From Beijerinckia indica subsp. indica ATCC 9039 (GTDB lineage: Bacteria; Pseudomonadota; Alphaproteobacteria; Rhizobiales; Beijerinckiaceae), in the NCBI RefSeq assembly GCF_000019845.1, contig NC_010581.1, positions 3,851,501-3,915,500 of the forward strand: a DNA stretch of 64,000 nucleotides, given 5' to 3'. The notes under the pieces are model-generated. The model was given only the letters and a program-made list of their open reading frames with translations. It was not told the origin of the DNA and searched no databases. Numbering within the stretch: the stretch's first letter is position 1; each line of letters starts with the position of its first letter. The position numbers and the translations under genes are program-made. Below, one piece after another: positions 18,309-26,226 of the stretch.

Positions 18309-19148
18309 ATGACGCTCTACGCCGCGCGGCGGCGCCGAAACAATGTCTGGATCGGACTCTGCTATGCCGCGACCGCCTTCGGTCTCTGCAGCCTGTGCCT
18401 GATCCTTTTCGCGCTCCTCTTCGAGGGCGCCTCCGGCCTCAGTCTGGAGGTGTTCACACAGATGACACCCTCCCCCGGCAGCGCCGGCGGACTTCTCAAT
18501 GCCATTGTCGGCAGCCTGATCCTCACCTTTCTCGGCGTCCTGATCGGCACCCCGCTCGGTGTTCTCGCCGGCACCTATATGGCCGAATATGGACGCGGCA
18601 CGAAATTCACCCTCGTGGTGCGGTTTCTCAATGATATTCTGCTCAGCGCACCGTCCATCGTCATCGGCCTGTTCATCTATCAGGTCGTGGTCGCGCCCAT
18701 GGGTCATTTTTCCGGCTTCGCCGGCGTCCTGGCGCTCGCCCTTCTGGTTATCCCGATCGTGACGCGGACCACCGAAGACATGCTGCTTTTGGTGCCGCGC
18801 CCGCTCACGGAAGCCGCGACCGCGCTCGGCATGCCACGGTCCTATGTCATCACGAAGGTCACCTATCGTGCAGCGCGCGCCGGCTTGCTCACCGGCGTAC
18901 TGCTGGCCACCGCGCGCATCAGCGGCGAGACCGCACCACTCCTGTTCACGGCCCTCAACAATCAATTCTTCAGCACCAATCTGAATGGCCCCGTGGCGAG
19001 CCTGCCCGCCATCATTTTCCAATTCGCGCTGAGCCCCTACAAGGATTGGCAGCGGCTCGCCTGGTCGGGCGCCCTGCTGATTACCTTTTCCGTCTTGGCC
19101 CTTTCCATTTTCGCCCGTGTCCTCGGCACGAGAAAGACCGCCAAATGA
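18309..19148 (+). CDS. pstA: Phosphate ABC transporter permease PstA
   Basis: A 279-residue permease partner of PstC. It has several transmembrane helices and the cytoplasmic loop [20 protein letters not shown], followed by [15 protein letters not shown]. Its stop overlaps the pstB start (ATGA). At 279 residues it has the usual PstA length, without the long N-terminal extension seen in some proteobacteria. Confidence 0.93.
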   Translation: MTLYAARRRRNNVWIGLCYAATAFGLCSLCLILFALLFEGASGLSLEVFTQMTPSPGSAGGLLNAIVGSLILTFLGVLIGTPLGVLAGTYMAEYGRGTKFTLVVRFLNDILLSAPSIVIGLFIYQVVVAPMGHFSGFAGVLALALLVIPIVTRTTEDMLLLVPRPLTEAATALGMPRSYVITKVTYRAARAGLLTGVLLATARISGETAPLLFTALNNQFFSTNLNGPVASLPAIIFQFALSPYKDWQRLAWSGALLITFSVLALSIFARVLGTRKTAK

Positions 19149-19921
19149 TGTCGACGCACCCCACACCGCCGCAGAAACTGGCGATCCGCAATCTGAATTT
19201 TTTCTACGGCGATACGCTCGCCCTGAAAAACATCAGCATGCCGCTCTATGCCAACAAGGTTACCGCCTTGATCGGTCCCTCCGGCTGCGGAAAATCGACC
19301 CTCCTGCGTGTCTTGAACCGCATGTATGATCTCTATCCCCGGCAAAGGGCCGAGGGCGAGGTCCTGCTCGATGGCGAAAACATCCTGACCGCCGATCAGG
19401 ATCTCAATCTCCTGCGCTCGCGCGTCGGCATGGTCTTTCAAAAGCCGACGCCCTTTCCCATGTCCATCTATGAGAATATTGCCTTCGGCATAAGGCTTTA
19501 TGAAAAGCTGCCGAAGAGCGAACTCGATGACCGTGTGGAAGCCGCCCTGAAAGGCGGGGCGCTCTGGAATGAGGTCAAGGACAAGCTGCATTCAAGCGGT
19601 CTCGCTCTGTCGGGAGGCCAGCAGCAGCGGCTGTGCATCGCGCGCACCATCGCCATTCATCCAGAAGTCATCTTATTCGACGAACCTTGTTCGGCGCTCG
19701 ATCCTATCTCGACCGCCAAGATCGAGGAACTGATCGACGAATTGAAGTCCAGCTATACGATCATCATCGTCACCCATAATATGCAGCAGGCCGCCCGCGT
19801 CTCCGAATATACGGCCTTCATGTATCTCGGCGATCTGATCGAATTCGATGTGACCTCGCGCCTGTTCACCACGCCGGACCGGCAGGAGACACAGAATTAC
19901 ATCACCGGCCGTTTTGGCTGA
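19145..19921 (+). CDS. pstB: Phosphate ABC transporter ATPase PstB
   Basis: A 258-residue ABC ATPase. Walker A is GPSGCGKST, the signature is LSGGQQQRL and Walker B with the following box is [12 protein letters not shown]. The Q-loop phrase [16 protein letters not shown] is specific for PstB. The start is the ATG pair at 19145/19148 overlapping pstA. A small GCGCCG-TTTT-CGGCGC hairpin at 19930-19945 separates it from phoU. Confidence 0.96.
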   Translation: MMSTHPTPPQKLAIRNLNFFYGDTLALKNISMPLYANKVTALIGPSGCGKSTLLRVLNRMYDLYPRQRAEGEVLLDGENILTADQDLNLLRSRVGMVFQKPTPFPMSIYENIAFGIRLYEKLPKSELDDRVEAALKGGALWNEVKDKLHSSGLALSGGQQQRLCIARTIAIHPEVILFDEPCSALDPISTAKIEELIDELKSSYTIIIVTHNMQQAARVSEYTAFMYLGDLIEFDVTSRLFTTPDRQETQNYITGRFG

Positions 19922-19990
19922 ATTTTTCCGCGCCGTTTTCGGCGCCGCCAGCCCGTTCACGGCGAGGCACACCATTCGAGGAAGAGCCCT

Positions 19991-20722
19991 ATGTCCGAAT
20001 CCACGATCACCAGCCATACCGTTCGGGCCTACGACACGGAGCTCGAGATTCTCGGCCGCAAAATCGCCGAAATGGGCGGCATAGCGGAAAAAATGCTGGC
20101 GGACGCCATGGACGCCTTGACCGATCTCGATCGGGATCTCGCCATCAGAACGGTCGAAAATGATCCGCGCCTCGACCTGCTCCAGCGCGATATCGAGGAA
20201 CAGGCCATCCTGACCATCGCCAAACGGCAACCGCTGGCGGTGGATCTCAGGGAAATCATTGCCACGATCAGGATCTCCGGCGATCTCGAACGGGTCGGTG
20301 ATCTCGCCAAAAACATCGCCAAGCGCGCCATCAAACTGTCCACGGAAATGCGGATTCCGCGCGCCCTCATCGGCCTCAAGAGCATGCATGAGACCGCCTC
20401 CCTCCTTCTGAAGGACGTCCTCGACGCCTATGCCCTGCGCGATGCCGAACGGGCGCGCGCGGTCTGGACCCGCGATGCCGAACTCGACGCGCTCGAGGAT
20501 TCGGTGTTTCGCGACCTCCTCACCTTCATGATGGAAGATCCCCGCAATATTTCCTTCTGCACGCATCTCCTGTTCTGTTCGAAGAATATCGAGCGGATCG
20601 GCGATCATTCCACCAATATCGCCGAAACAGTGGTCTATCTCGTTACCGGAGAAACATTGCCGACCGAACGTCCCAAGGGTCGGCCCGATCTTTCCGACTT
20701 CTCGACAACGGTGTCCGCATGA
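19991..20722 (+). CDS. phoU: Phosphate signalling protein PhoU
   Basis: A 243-residue helical protein with two PhoU repeats, each carrying the metal-binding E/DxxxD pattern (for example ISGDLERVGDLAKNIAKRA and SKNIERIGDHSTNIAE). PhoU connects the Pst transporter to the PhoR kinase and restrains phosphate uptake. It overlaps phoB by four bases. Confidence 0.95.
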   Translation: MSESTITSHTVRAYDTELEILGRKIAEMGGIAEKMLADAMDALTDLDRDLAIRTVENDPRLDLLQRDIEEQAILTIAKRQPLAVDLREIIATIRISGDLERVGDLAKNIAKRAIKLSTEMRIPRALIGLKSMHETASLLLKDVLDAYALRDAERARAVWTRDAELDALEDSVFRDLLTFMMEDPRNISFCTHLLFCSKNIERIGDHSTNIAETVVYLVTGETLPTERPKGRPDLSDFSTTVSA

Positions 20723-21477
20723 ACCAGACAGCAGAGGTTTCCAGCAAGAGCAGCAATTCCGCGCGCAACAAAACATCGACCGCGACGACGCGCATTCTCC
20801 TCGTCGAGGACGAGGCCGCTTTGAGCACACTGCTCACCTATAATCTCGAGGCCGAGGGCTTCGAGGTCGAGAGCCTTGAGTGCGGCGACGAGGCCGAGGC
20901 CCGTCTCGATGAAAGCCTGCCTGATCTCGTCCTTCTCGACTGGATGCTGCCCGGTGTCTCCGGCCTTGAAATCTGCCGCCGCATCCGTGCGCGCGAGAAG
21001 ACACGGGCGCTGCCGATCATCATGCTGACGGCGCGCGGCGAGGAAAGCGAAAAGATCCGGGGGCTCGCGACGGGCGCCGATGATTATATCGTCAAGCCTT
21101 TCTCGGTGCCCGAATTGATGGCGCGTGTCCGCGCCCTGTTGCGCCGCTCGCGACCAGACCGTATCACCGGCCTGCTCACCGCCGGTGATCTCTCACTCGA
21201 TCGGGAGAATTGGCGTGTCCATCGCGGCGAGCGGCATGTCCATCTCGGACCGACCGAATTCCGCCTGCTCGATCATCTGATGGGCCGGCCAGGCCGCGTC
21301 TTTTCCCGCGCGCAATTGCTGGACGGCGTCTGGGGCGAGGCGGCGGAGATCGACGAGCGCACCGTCGATGTCCATGTCGGGCGCCTGCGCAAGGCCTTGT
21401 CGATCGGCGAGGAACAGGACCCCATCCGCACGGTGCGCGGCGCCGGCTATTCCTTCGACGAGCATTTCGGCAAATAA
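20719..21477 (+). CDS. phoB: Phosphate regulon response regulator PhoB
   Basis: A 252-residue OmpR-type regulator: receiver domain with phosphoacceptor Asp74 (VLLDWMLPG) and the Lys of YIVKPF, then a winged helix with RTVDVHVGRLRKAL. It has an N-terminal tail of about 22 Ser/Thr/Asn-rich residues before ILLVEDE, longer than usual. PhoB binds the Pho boxes before pstS, so the operon is self-regulated. The kinase gene phoR, often upstream of pstS in relatives, is not in this operon or in the window. Confidence 0.94.
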   Translation: MNQTAEVSSKSSNSARNKTSTATTRILLVEDEAALSTLLTYNLEAEGFEVESLECGDEAEARLDESLPDLVLLDWMLPGVSGLEICRRIRAREKTRALPIIMLTARGEESEKIRGLATGADDYIVKPFSVPELMARVRALLRRSRPDRITGLLTAGDLSLDRENWRVHRGERHVHLGPTEFRLLDHLMGRPGRVFSRAQLLDGVWGEAAEIDERTVDVHVGRLRKALSIGEEQDPIRTVRGAGYSFDEHFGK

Positions 21478-21488
21478 TTTTGAAAAAA

Positions 21489-21525
21489 GCGTGTTTTCCC
21501 GATTCACCCAATCGGGAAAACACGC
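21489..21525 (+). terminator. Terminator after phoB
   Basis: A perfect 16-base inverted repeat (21489-21504 and 21510-21525, five-base loop CACCC) follows phoB, then a short CTCTTT. An A-run precedes the left arm, so it can also stop transcripts coming from the other strand. It lies between two convergent genes. Confidence 0.85.
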
Positions 21526-21547
21526 CTCTTTACGCGAAGCTCGTTTT

Positions 21548-21576
21548 ACCAAAGGTCATTCATTATGACCGTTGGT
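21548..21576. repeat. Solitary hairpin related to the 123-base repeat
   Basis: ACCAAAGGTCAT and ATGACCGTTGGT form a hairpin with loop TCATT. The arms match the first hairpin of the 123-base elements at 36419 and 51986, one arm resembling each copy, so it has one internal mismatch. It lies just before the end of the minus-strand gene at 21578. Confidence 0.6.
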
Positions 21577-21577
21577 A

Positions 21578-22717
21578 TTACCAATGAATGAGCGTAAGGA
21601 TGATCTCCAACGCGATCAGAGCCACGACGGCGATTTCCATCGCATCGGCCCTGCCGCCGGAGGCATCATCGTAGAGCGCCATGTAAGTATCGCGGATGAT
21701 CGCCAGTTTCTGATCGACCGCATTGCCGACCGCATTGACCTGGAAGAGGGTGAGCGAGGCGGCATAGATGCGGGCAAGATAGACATCCTCGGTCACGGTC
21801 AGAACATTGTCGACATGTTCCTTCACTTCCGTGACTTCCGCGAACAATGTATACAAACGCCGCGCGAGGCCGGCCAATCTTCTGGATGACCAAAGGCCGC
21901 TCGACCGATGCGTGGTCTCGACGAGATCATACATGCGCGGCAATTCATCGGTGAGCAATTTGTTGAAATAGCTGATTTCCAGCAATTGGGCATTAGCCAC
22001 CTCGACGACATCGAGCACATCCGAATCGCCGCGCGGATCGACGACCAAAGCGCGGTCCCAGGTGAGCACGGCGAGATCATCGAGATAATAAGAGAAATGA
22101 TTGCGCAGAAGATCCTGGCGCGCGCGCTCCGAAAGCGGCAGAGTTTCGCCGGACAGCAGCGGCACCAGATCGATCTCGTTCAAGATCTGTTGGCCAGTCA
22201 AGGGCCGGTCGAACGAGCGCACGAAGCCGACGATATAATCTTCTTCCAGCGGCGAATCGATCGGCTTGTCGAGAGCACCATCGAGTGGGCCGCGCAAAGC
22301 CTTCACCATGTCACGCCAAAGGAGGCTGCCCGATGTCGGCCCCACCGTCGCGTTAATGGCGTTGAGCAGCGCGGAATAGGCGTGCCAGCCAAGATGGCTG
22401 ACCGAAAAACGCATGGTGAGGGTGACGATGCCGATATCATAAAGGCGCGCCGTCACTTGCGCTTCGACATTGCGTGCCGCCTGATCCTCAGTCCGCAGTT
22501 TCAGGGGCAAGGGATCAAGCGTCAGAACGACTGGAGGCACGTTATAGGCCACGGCTTTTGCCGGCGTTGCCTGCAATTTGCGCCGAGCGCCGAGGGAGCC
22601 TGTATGCTCCAGCCAATGTTTTTCGGCTAGATCGAGATTGATACTGTCGGCGAGTTCGAACAGGCGATAGACGATAATATCGCCCGATGTGACGACGACT
22701 TCACCTTGAGGCTGCAT
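21578..22717 (-). CDS. RMND1/Sif2-like (DUF155) membrane-anchored protein, tentative
   Basis: A 379-residue protein with a soluble body and one hydrophobic helix at the very C-terminus (about 357-378, ending in LIHW). A helical stretch DVVEVANAQLLEISYF, then LARRLYTLFAEV and VYLARIYAASL, followed by a C-terminal anchor is the pattern of the RMND1/Sif2 family. The mitochondrial members of that family help translation; the bacterial role is unknown. Identification rests on overall layout, so a lineage-specific family is possible. Confidence 0.55.
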   Translation of the reverse strand: MQPQGEVVVTSGDIIVYRLFELADSINLDLAEKHWLEHTGSLGARRKLQATPAKAVAYNVPPVVLTLDPLPLKLRTEDQAARNVEAQVTARLYDIGIVTLTMRFSVSHLGWHAYSALLNAINATVGPTSGSLLWRDMVKALRGPLDGALDKPIDSPLEEDYIVGFVRSFDRPLTGQQILNEIDLVPLLSGETLPLSERARQDLLRNHFSYYLDDLAVLTWDRALVVDPRGDSDVLDVVEVANAQLLEISYFNKLLTDELPRMYDLVETTHRSSGLWSSRRLAGLARRLYTLFAEVTEVKEHVDNVLTVTEDVYLARIYAASLTLFQVNAVGNAVDQKLAIIRDTYMALYDDASGGRADAMEIAVVALIALEIILTLIHW

Positions 22718-22768
22718 AATGGCTCCGCGTCGATCGATAATCTATCAAATGGCTTTTTCCCATCGCAC

Positions 22769-23749
22769 TCATCCCCAAAGATCGGGCGCGGGCGGATAAG
22801 CAAGGGAGCCCTCATAGGTGAGCCCATGGGGACGATCCTTCGCAAGCAGCAGGGGGCCATCGAGATCGACGAACCGGGCTTGTGACGCAAGCAGCATGGC
22901 GGGGGCCATGGCCAGCGAACTCGCCACCATGCATCCAAGCATGATATCGAGTTTCAACCCGCGCGCCGCCTCGACGAGACACAGGGCCTCCGTCAGACCA
23001 CCGGTTTTATCCAGTTTGACATTGATCATATCATAGCGGGCCGCAAGGTCCTCGAGTCCATCGCGATCATGAGCGCTTTCATCCGCACAAATGGACACGG
23101 GCCTTGAAATTTTTGCAAGCATCGCATCCTGGCCGGCTGGCAAGGGCTGTTCGATCAGTTTGACACCAGCCGCCGCGCAAGCCTCGAAATAGGGGCCAAG
23201 CATTGTCTCGGTCCAAGCCTCGTTGGCATCGACGATCAGGGTCGCCTCGGGCGCCGCCGCGCGCACGGCGGCAATGCGGGCAAGATCCCCTTCCCCTGCG
23301 AGCTTGAGTTTCAGCAAGGGTCGATGGCTGGCCTTGGCCGCGGCTTCCGCCATGGTTTCAGGCGTGCCGACCGAGATCGTATAAGCCGTGACGGCGGGCA
23401 CGGGCTCCGAAAGGCCCGCGCGACGATAGACGGGCACACCGGTTTCCTTGGCTTCCAGATCCCACAAAGCGCAATCGAGCGCATTACGGGCGGCCCCTGG
23501 CGGCAGAAGCTCCTGCAAAACCTCACGCCCAGCGCCGGCTTCAATCGCGGGGCGGATCATCTCGATTTGAGCGAGGACGCTCGCTGGGCTTTCGCCGTAG
23601 CGCGCATAGGGCACACATTCTCCCCGTCCCCTGGCATGTCCAGAGTCAAGCGTGGCGACAACGACCTCCGCCACGCTTTTCGCCCCACGCGAGATGACGA
23701 AACGACTGGCCAGGGGGAAAGATTCGATCGCCAGGGTTAGGCGCGGCAT
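22769..23749 (-). CDS. Enolase-superfamily dipeptide epimerase (L-Ala-D/L-Glu type)
   Basis: A 326-residue enzyme of the muconate-lactonising subgroup. The catalytic Lys pair is in LLKLKL, the metal ligands follow in IVDANEAW, LIEQPL and CADES, and the second catalytic Lys in INVKLDKTGG. The relatives epimerise L-Ala-L-Glu from muropeptide turnover, and some act on acyl-amino acids. No peptide transporter is next to it. Downstream is the RMND1-like gene and upstream RNase R on the same strand. Confidence 0.85.
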   Translation of the reverse strand: MPRLTLAIESFPLASRFVISRGAKSVAEVVVATLDSGHARGRGECVPYARYGESPASVLAQIEMIRPAIEAGAGREVLQELLPPGAARNALDCALWDLEAKETGVPVYRRAGLSEPVPAVTAYTISVGTPETMAEAAAKASHRPLLKLKLAGEGDLARIAAVRAAAPEATLIVDANEAWTETMLGPYFEACAAAGVKLIEQPLPAGQDAMLAKISRPVSICADESAHDRDGLEDLAARYDMINVKLDKTGGLTEALCLVEAARGLKLDIMLGCMVASSLAMAPAMLLASQARFVDLDGPLLLAKDRPHGLTYEGSLAYPPAPDLWG

Positions 23750-23798
23750 GGTGGGACGTCTCTTGAAAGGCTCGTGGGAAAGGAAGGAGAAAAAACGG

Positions 23799-26174
23799 TC
23801 AGCGCCGGCGGCTGCGTTTGATGTTTTTCTTGGCTAAAGCCTCTTCCGCTTTGGGGTCGAAGCTGCGCTTCGCAGATCCCTTGGCGGACCCATTCCGGCC
23901 TTTCGAGCGTGGCGCAAGAGCGCCGCCGTCGATGAGTTCGAAACGCAGCGCGCCTGCCAGCGGCGCTGCCTCGACGAGCCGGACGGTGACGAGATCACCC
24001 AGCCGATGCATGAGGCCGGTGCGCGACCCGATCAAGGCGTGCCTTGCTTCATCATGCCGGAAATAATCCTGAGCAAGGCTCGATATGGGCACGAAACCAT
24101 CGGCCCCTGAGTCCATGAGGCGGATGAACAGGCCGGATTTGGTGACGCCGGAAATGCGGCCCTCGAATTGCGCGCCGACTTGATCAGCGAGGTGAATGGC
24201 GATCAGCCGTTCCACGGTCTCGCGCTCGGCGGCCATGGCACGGCGTTCAGCCGCTGAAATCTTGGCCGCGATTTCGGCAAGAACATGCGGATCCGTATTC
24301 GGCAAGCCATCGGAGCCGAATTTCAGGGCGCTGATCAGGGCGCGATGCACGATGAGATCGGCATAGCGGCGAATCGGCGAGGTGAAATGCGCGTAACGGC
24401 GCAGATTGAGACCGAAATGCCCGTAATTTTCAGTAACATATTCCGCCTGGGCCTGCGTGCGCAACACGATCTCGTTGACGAGATGTTCGTGCTCGGTTTC
24501 GCGCACCTGCGCCAGAATACCATTGAATTGCGCCGGCCGCAGCACCTGGCCCTTGGCGAGCTTGATATCGATCGTATGCAGAAATTCGGCGAGCGCGTTG
24601 AGCTTTTCGATCGTCGGCTCGTCATGTGTGCGATAGATCAAAGGCTGATGATGCGCCTCCAGCGTTTCCGCCGCGCATACATTGGCGAGGATCATGAATT
24701 CCTCGATCAATTTATGCGCATCGAGCCGGGCGGGGGTAAAAATCCGTTCGACGCGACCAGCCTCATCGAGTTTGATCTTGCGTTCCGGCAGATCGAGATC
24801 GAGTGGCCCTCGCTTGGCGCGTGCCTTTTTCAAACATTCATGCGCCGCATACAGAGGCCGCAAGACCGTTTCGAGCAAAGGCTCTGTCACATCATCAGGC
24901 GCGCCATCGATCGCGGCCTGCGCCTGCGCATAAGACAATTTCGCCGCCGAGCGCATTATTACGCGATGAAAGGTGTGGCTAAGCTTGTGCCCATCGGCGG
25001 CGATGACCATGCGCACGGCGAGCGCTGGCCGATCCTCGCCGGGACGCAACGAACACAGATCGTTGGAAATCCGCTCGGGCAACATGGGAACGACGCGATC
25101 GGGAAAATAGACCGAATTGCCGCGCTCCTGCGCTTCCTTGTCAAGCGCCCCGCCAAGGCGGACATAAGCGGCGACATCGGCGATGGCGACACTCAAAATC
25201 GTGCCGCCCACATTGGCGGGATCAGGATCATAGTCAGCATAAACGGCGTCGTCATGATCCTTGGCATCTGGAGGATCGATGGTCACCAACGGCAGTTCGC
25301 GCCAATCCTCGCGCCCTGCAAGGCCAACATTCTTTTTGCTTTCGGCTTCCGCCAGCACTTCGGACGGGAAAATATGCGGCAGGCCATGCGCGTGAATAGC
25401 GATCAGGCTCACCGCTTTTTCCGAGGAAAAGGCGCCGATTCTTTCGCGCACGCGCGCGCTCGGCAAGCCAAGACGGCCCGAGCGCAGCGGCTCGACGGCA
25501 ACGAGATCACCATCCTCCGCCTCACCGCGATCGGCCTCGGAAACCTGTAATTCGCCCCGGCCGAGACTCTTTTTATCAATCGGCACGATACGGCCACCAC
25601 CGCCCAGCGGATCGGCTCGGAAGAGGCCGAGCACTTGTGTTCTGGCGCGTGGCAGAAGCTTGATCAGGCGGCCGGTATAGGTAGGCTCATGGGGTGCTGG
25701 ATCAGGAACCGCCTCGACCCGCACCAGGGCGCGATCGCCAAGACCTGGAGCTGGCATATTGGCGCGCGGCTTGCGCGGCGCCGATATAGCGATTTTGGGT
25801 ATTGGGCCGAGCGAGGCATCCCATTCGACCGGGCTTGCCAGAAGATCACCATCGCGGTCGCGGGAAAAGATCTCGGCGAGAACCACCGCGGGCAGGCGTC
25901 CCGGCTGGTGCAGCACGCGGCGTCGCCGCTCGATCGCGCCCTCCGCTTCGAGTTCTCGCAACATTCGCTTCAGGGCGATGCGATCATCCCCCTTGATATC
26001 GAAGGCACGGGCGATTTCCCGTTTGCCAATCTTGGCCGGTACTTTATCGCCCTGCGCTTCGCGCTCACGCGCGATAAAGGCGATAAGATCGGCGCGCGAC
26101 GGCAGGCGTCCCGCGCCCGGCGAGGTCTCCGCATCGGAGGCGGTATAAGAGGGAGGCACAGCTGTTTTCCTCAC
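23799..26174 (-). CDS. rnr: Ribonuclease R
   Basis: A 791-residue processive 3'-5' exoribonuclease. An N-terminal helical domain and cold-shock-like domains precede the RNB catalytic domain with its Asp cluster (VTIDPPDAKDHDDAVY), then an S1 domain (FEGRISGVTKSGLFIRL) and a basic tail ending in KRSRRR. GTG 26174 has AAGGA seven bases upstream and is preferred to TTG 26198. It lies 52 bases after topA on the same strand, so the two are probably co-transcribed. Confidence 0.94.
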   Translation of the reverse strand: MRKTAVPPSYTASDAETSPGAGRLPSRADLIAFIAREREAQGDKVPAKIGKREIARAFDIKGDDRIALKRMLRELEAEGAIERRRRVLHQPGRLPAVVLAEIFSRDRDGDLLASPVEWDASLGPIPKIAISAPRKPRANMPAPGLGDRALVRVEAVPDPAPHEPTYTGRLIKLLPRARTQVLGLFRADPLGGGGRIVPIDKKSLGRGELQVSEADRGEAEDGDLVAVEPLRSGRLGLPSARVRERIGAFSSEKAVSLIAIHAHGLPHIFPSEVLAEAESKKNVGLAGREDWRELPLVTIDPPDAKDHDDAVYADYDPDPANVGGTILSVAIADVAAYVRLGGALDKEAQERGNSVYFPDRVVPMLPERISNDLCSLRPGEDRPALAVRMVIAADGHKLSHTFHRVIMRSAAKLSYAQAQAAIDGAPDDVTEPLLETVLRPLYAAHECLKKARAKRGPLDLDLPERKIKLDEAGRVERIFTPARLDAHKLIEEFMILANVCAAETLEAHHQPLIYRTHDEPTIEKLNALAEFLHTIDIKLAKGQVLRPAQFNGILAQVRETEHEHLVNEIVLRTQAQAEYVTENYGHFGLNLRRYAHFTSPIRRYADLIVHRALISALKFGSDGLPNTDPHVLAEIAAKISAAERRAMAAERETVERLIAIHLADQVGAQFEGRISGVTKSGLFIRLMDSGADGFVPISSLAQDYFRHDEARHALIGSRTGLMHRLGDLVTVRLVEAAPLAGALRFELIDGGALAPRSKGRNGSAKGSAKRSFDPKAEEALAKKNIKRSRRR

Positions 26175-26226
26175 GCGCGTGTCCTTAAATCCCTCCAAGC
26201 CCGAGATTGATCTTCACTCTAAGACT

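Noticed and set aside
24285-25550. 421-codon plus-strand frame within rnr
   Set aside because: Antisense shadow of RNase R, which has the full RNB and S1 motifs on the minus strand.
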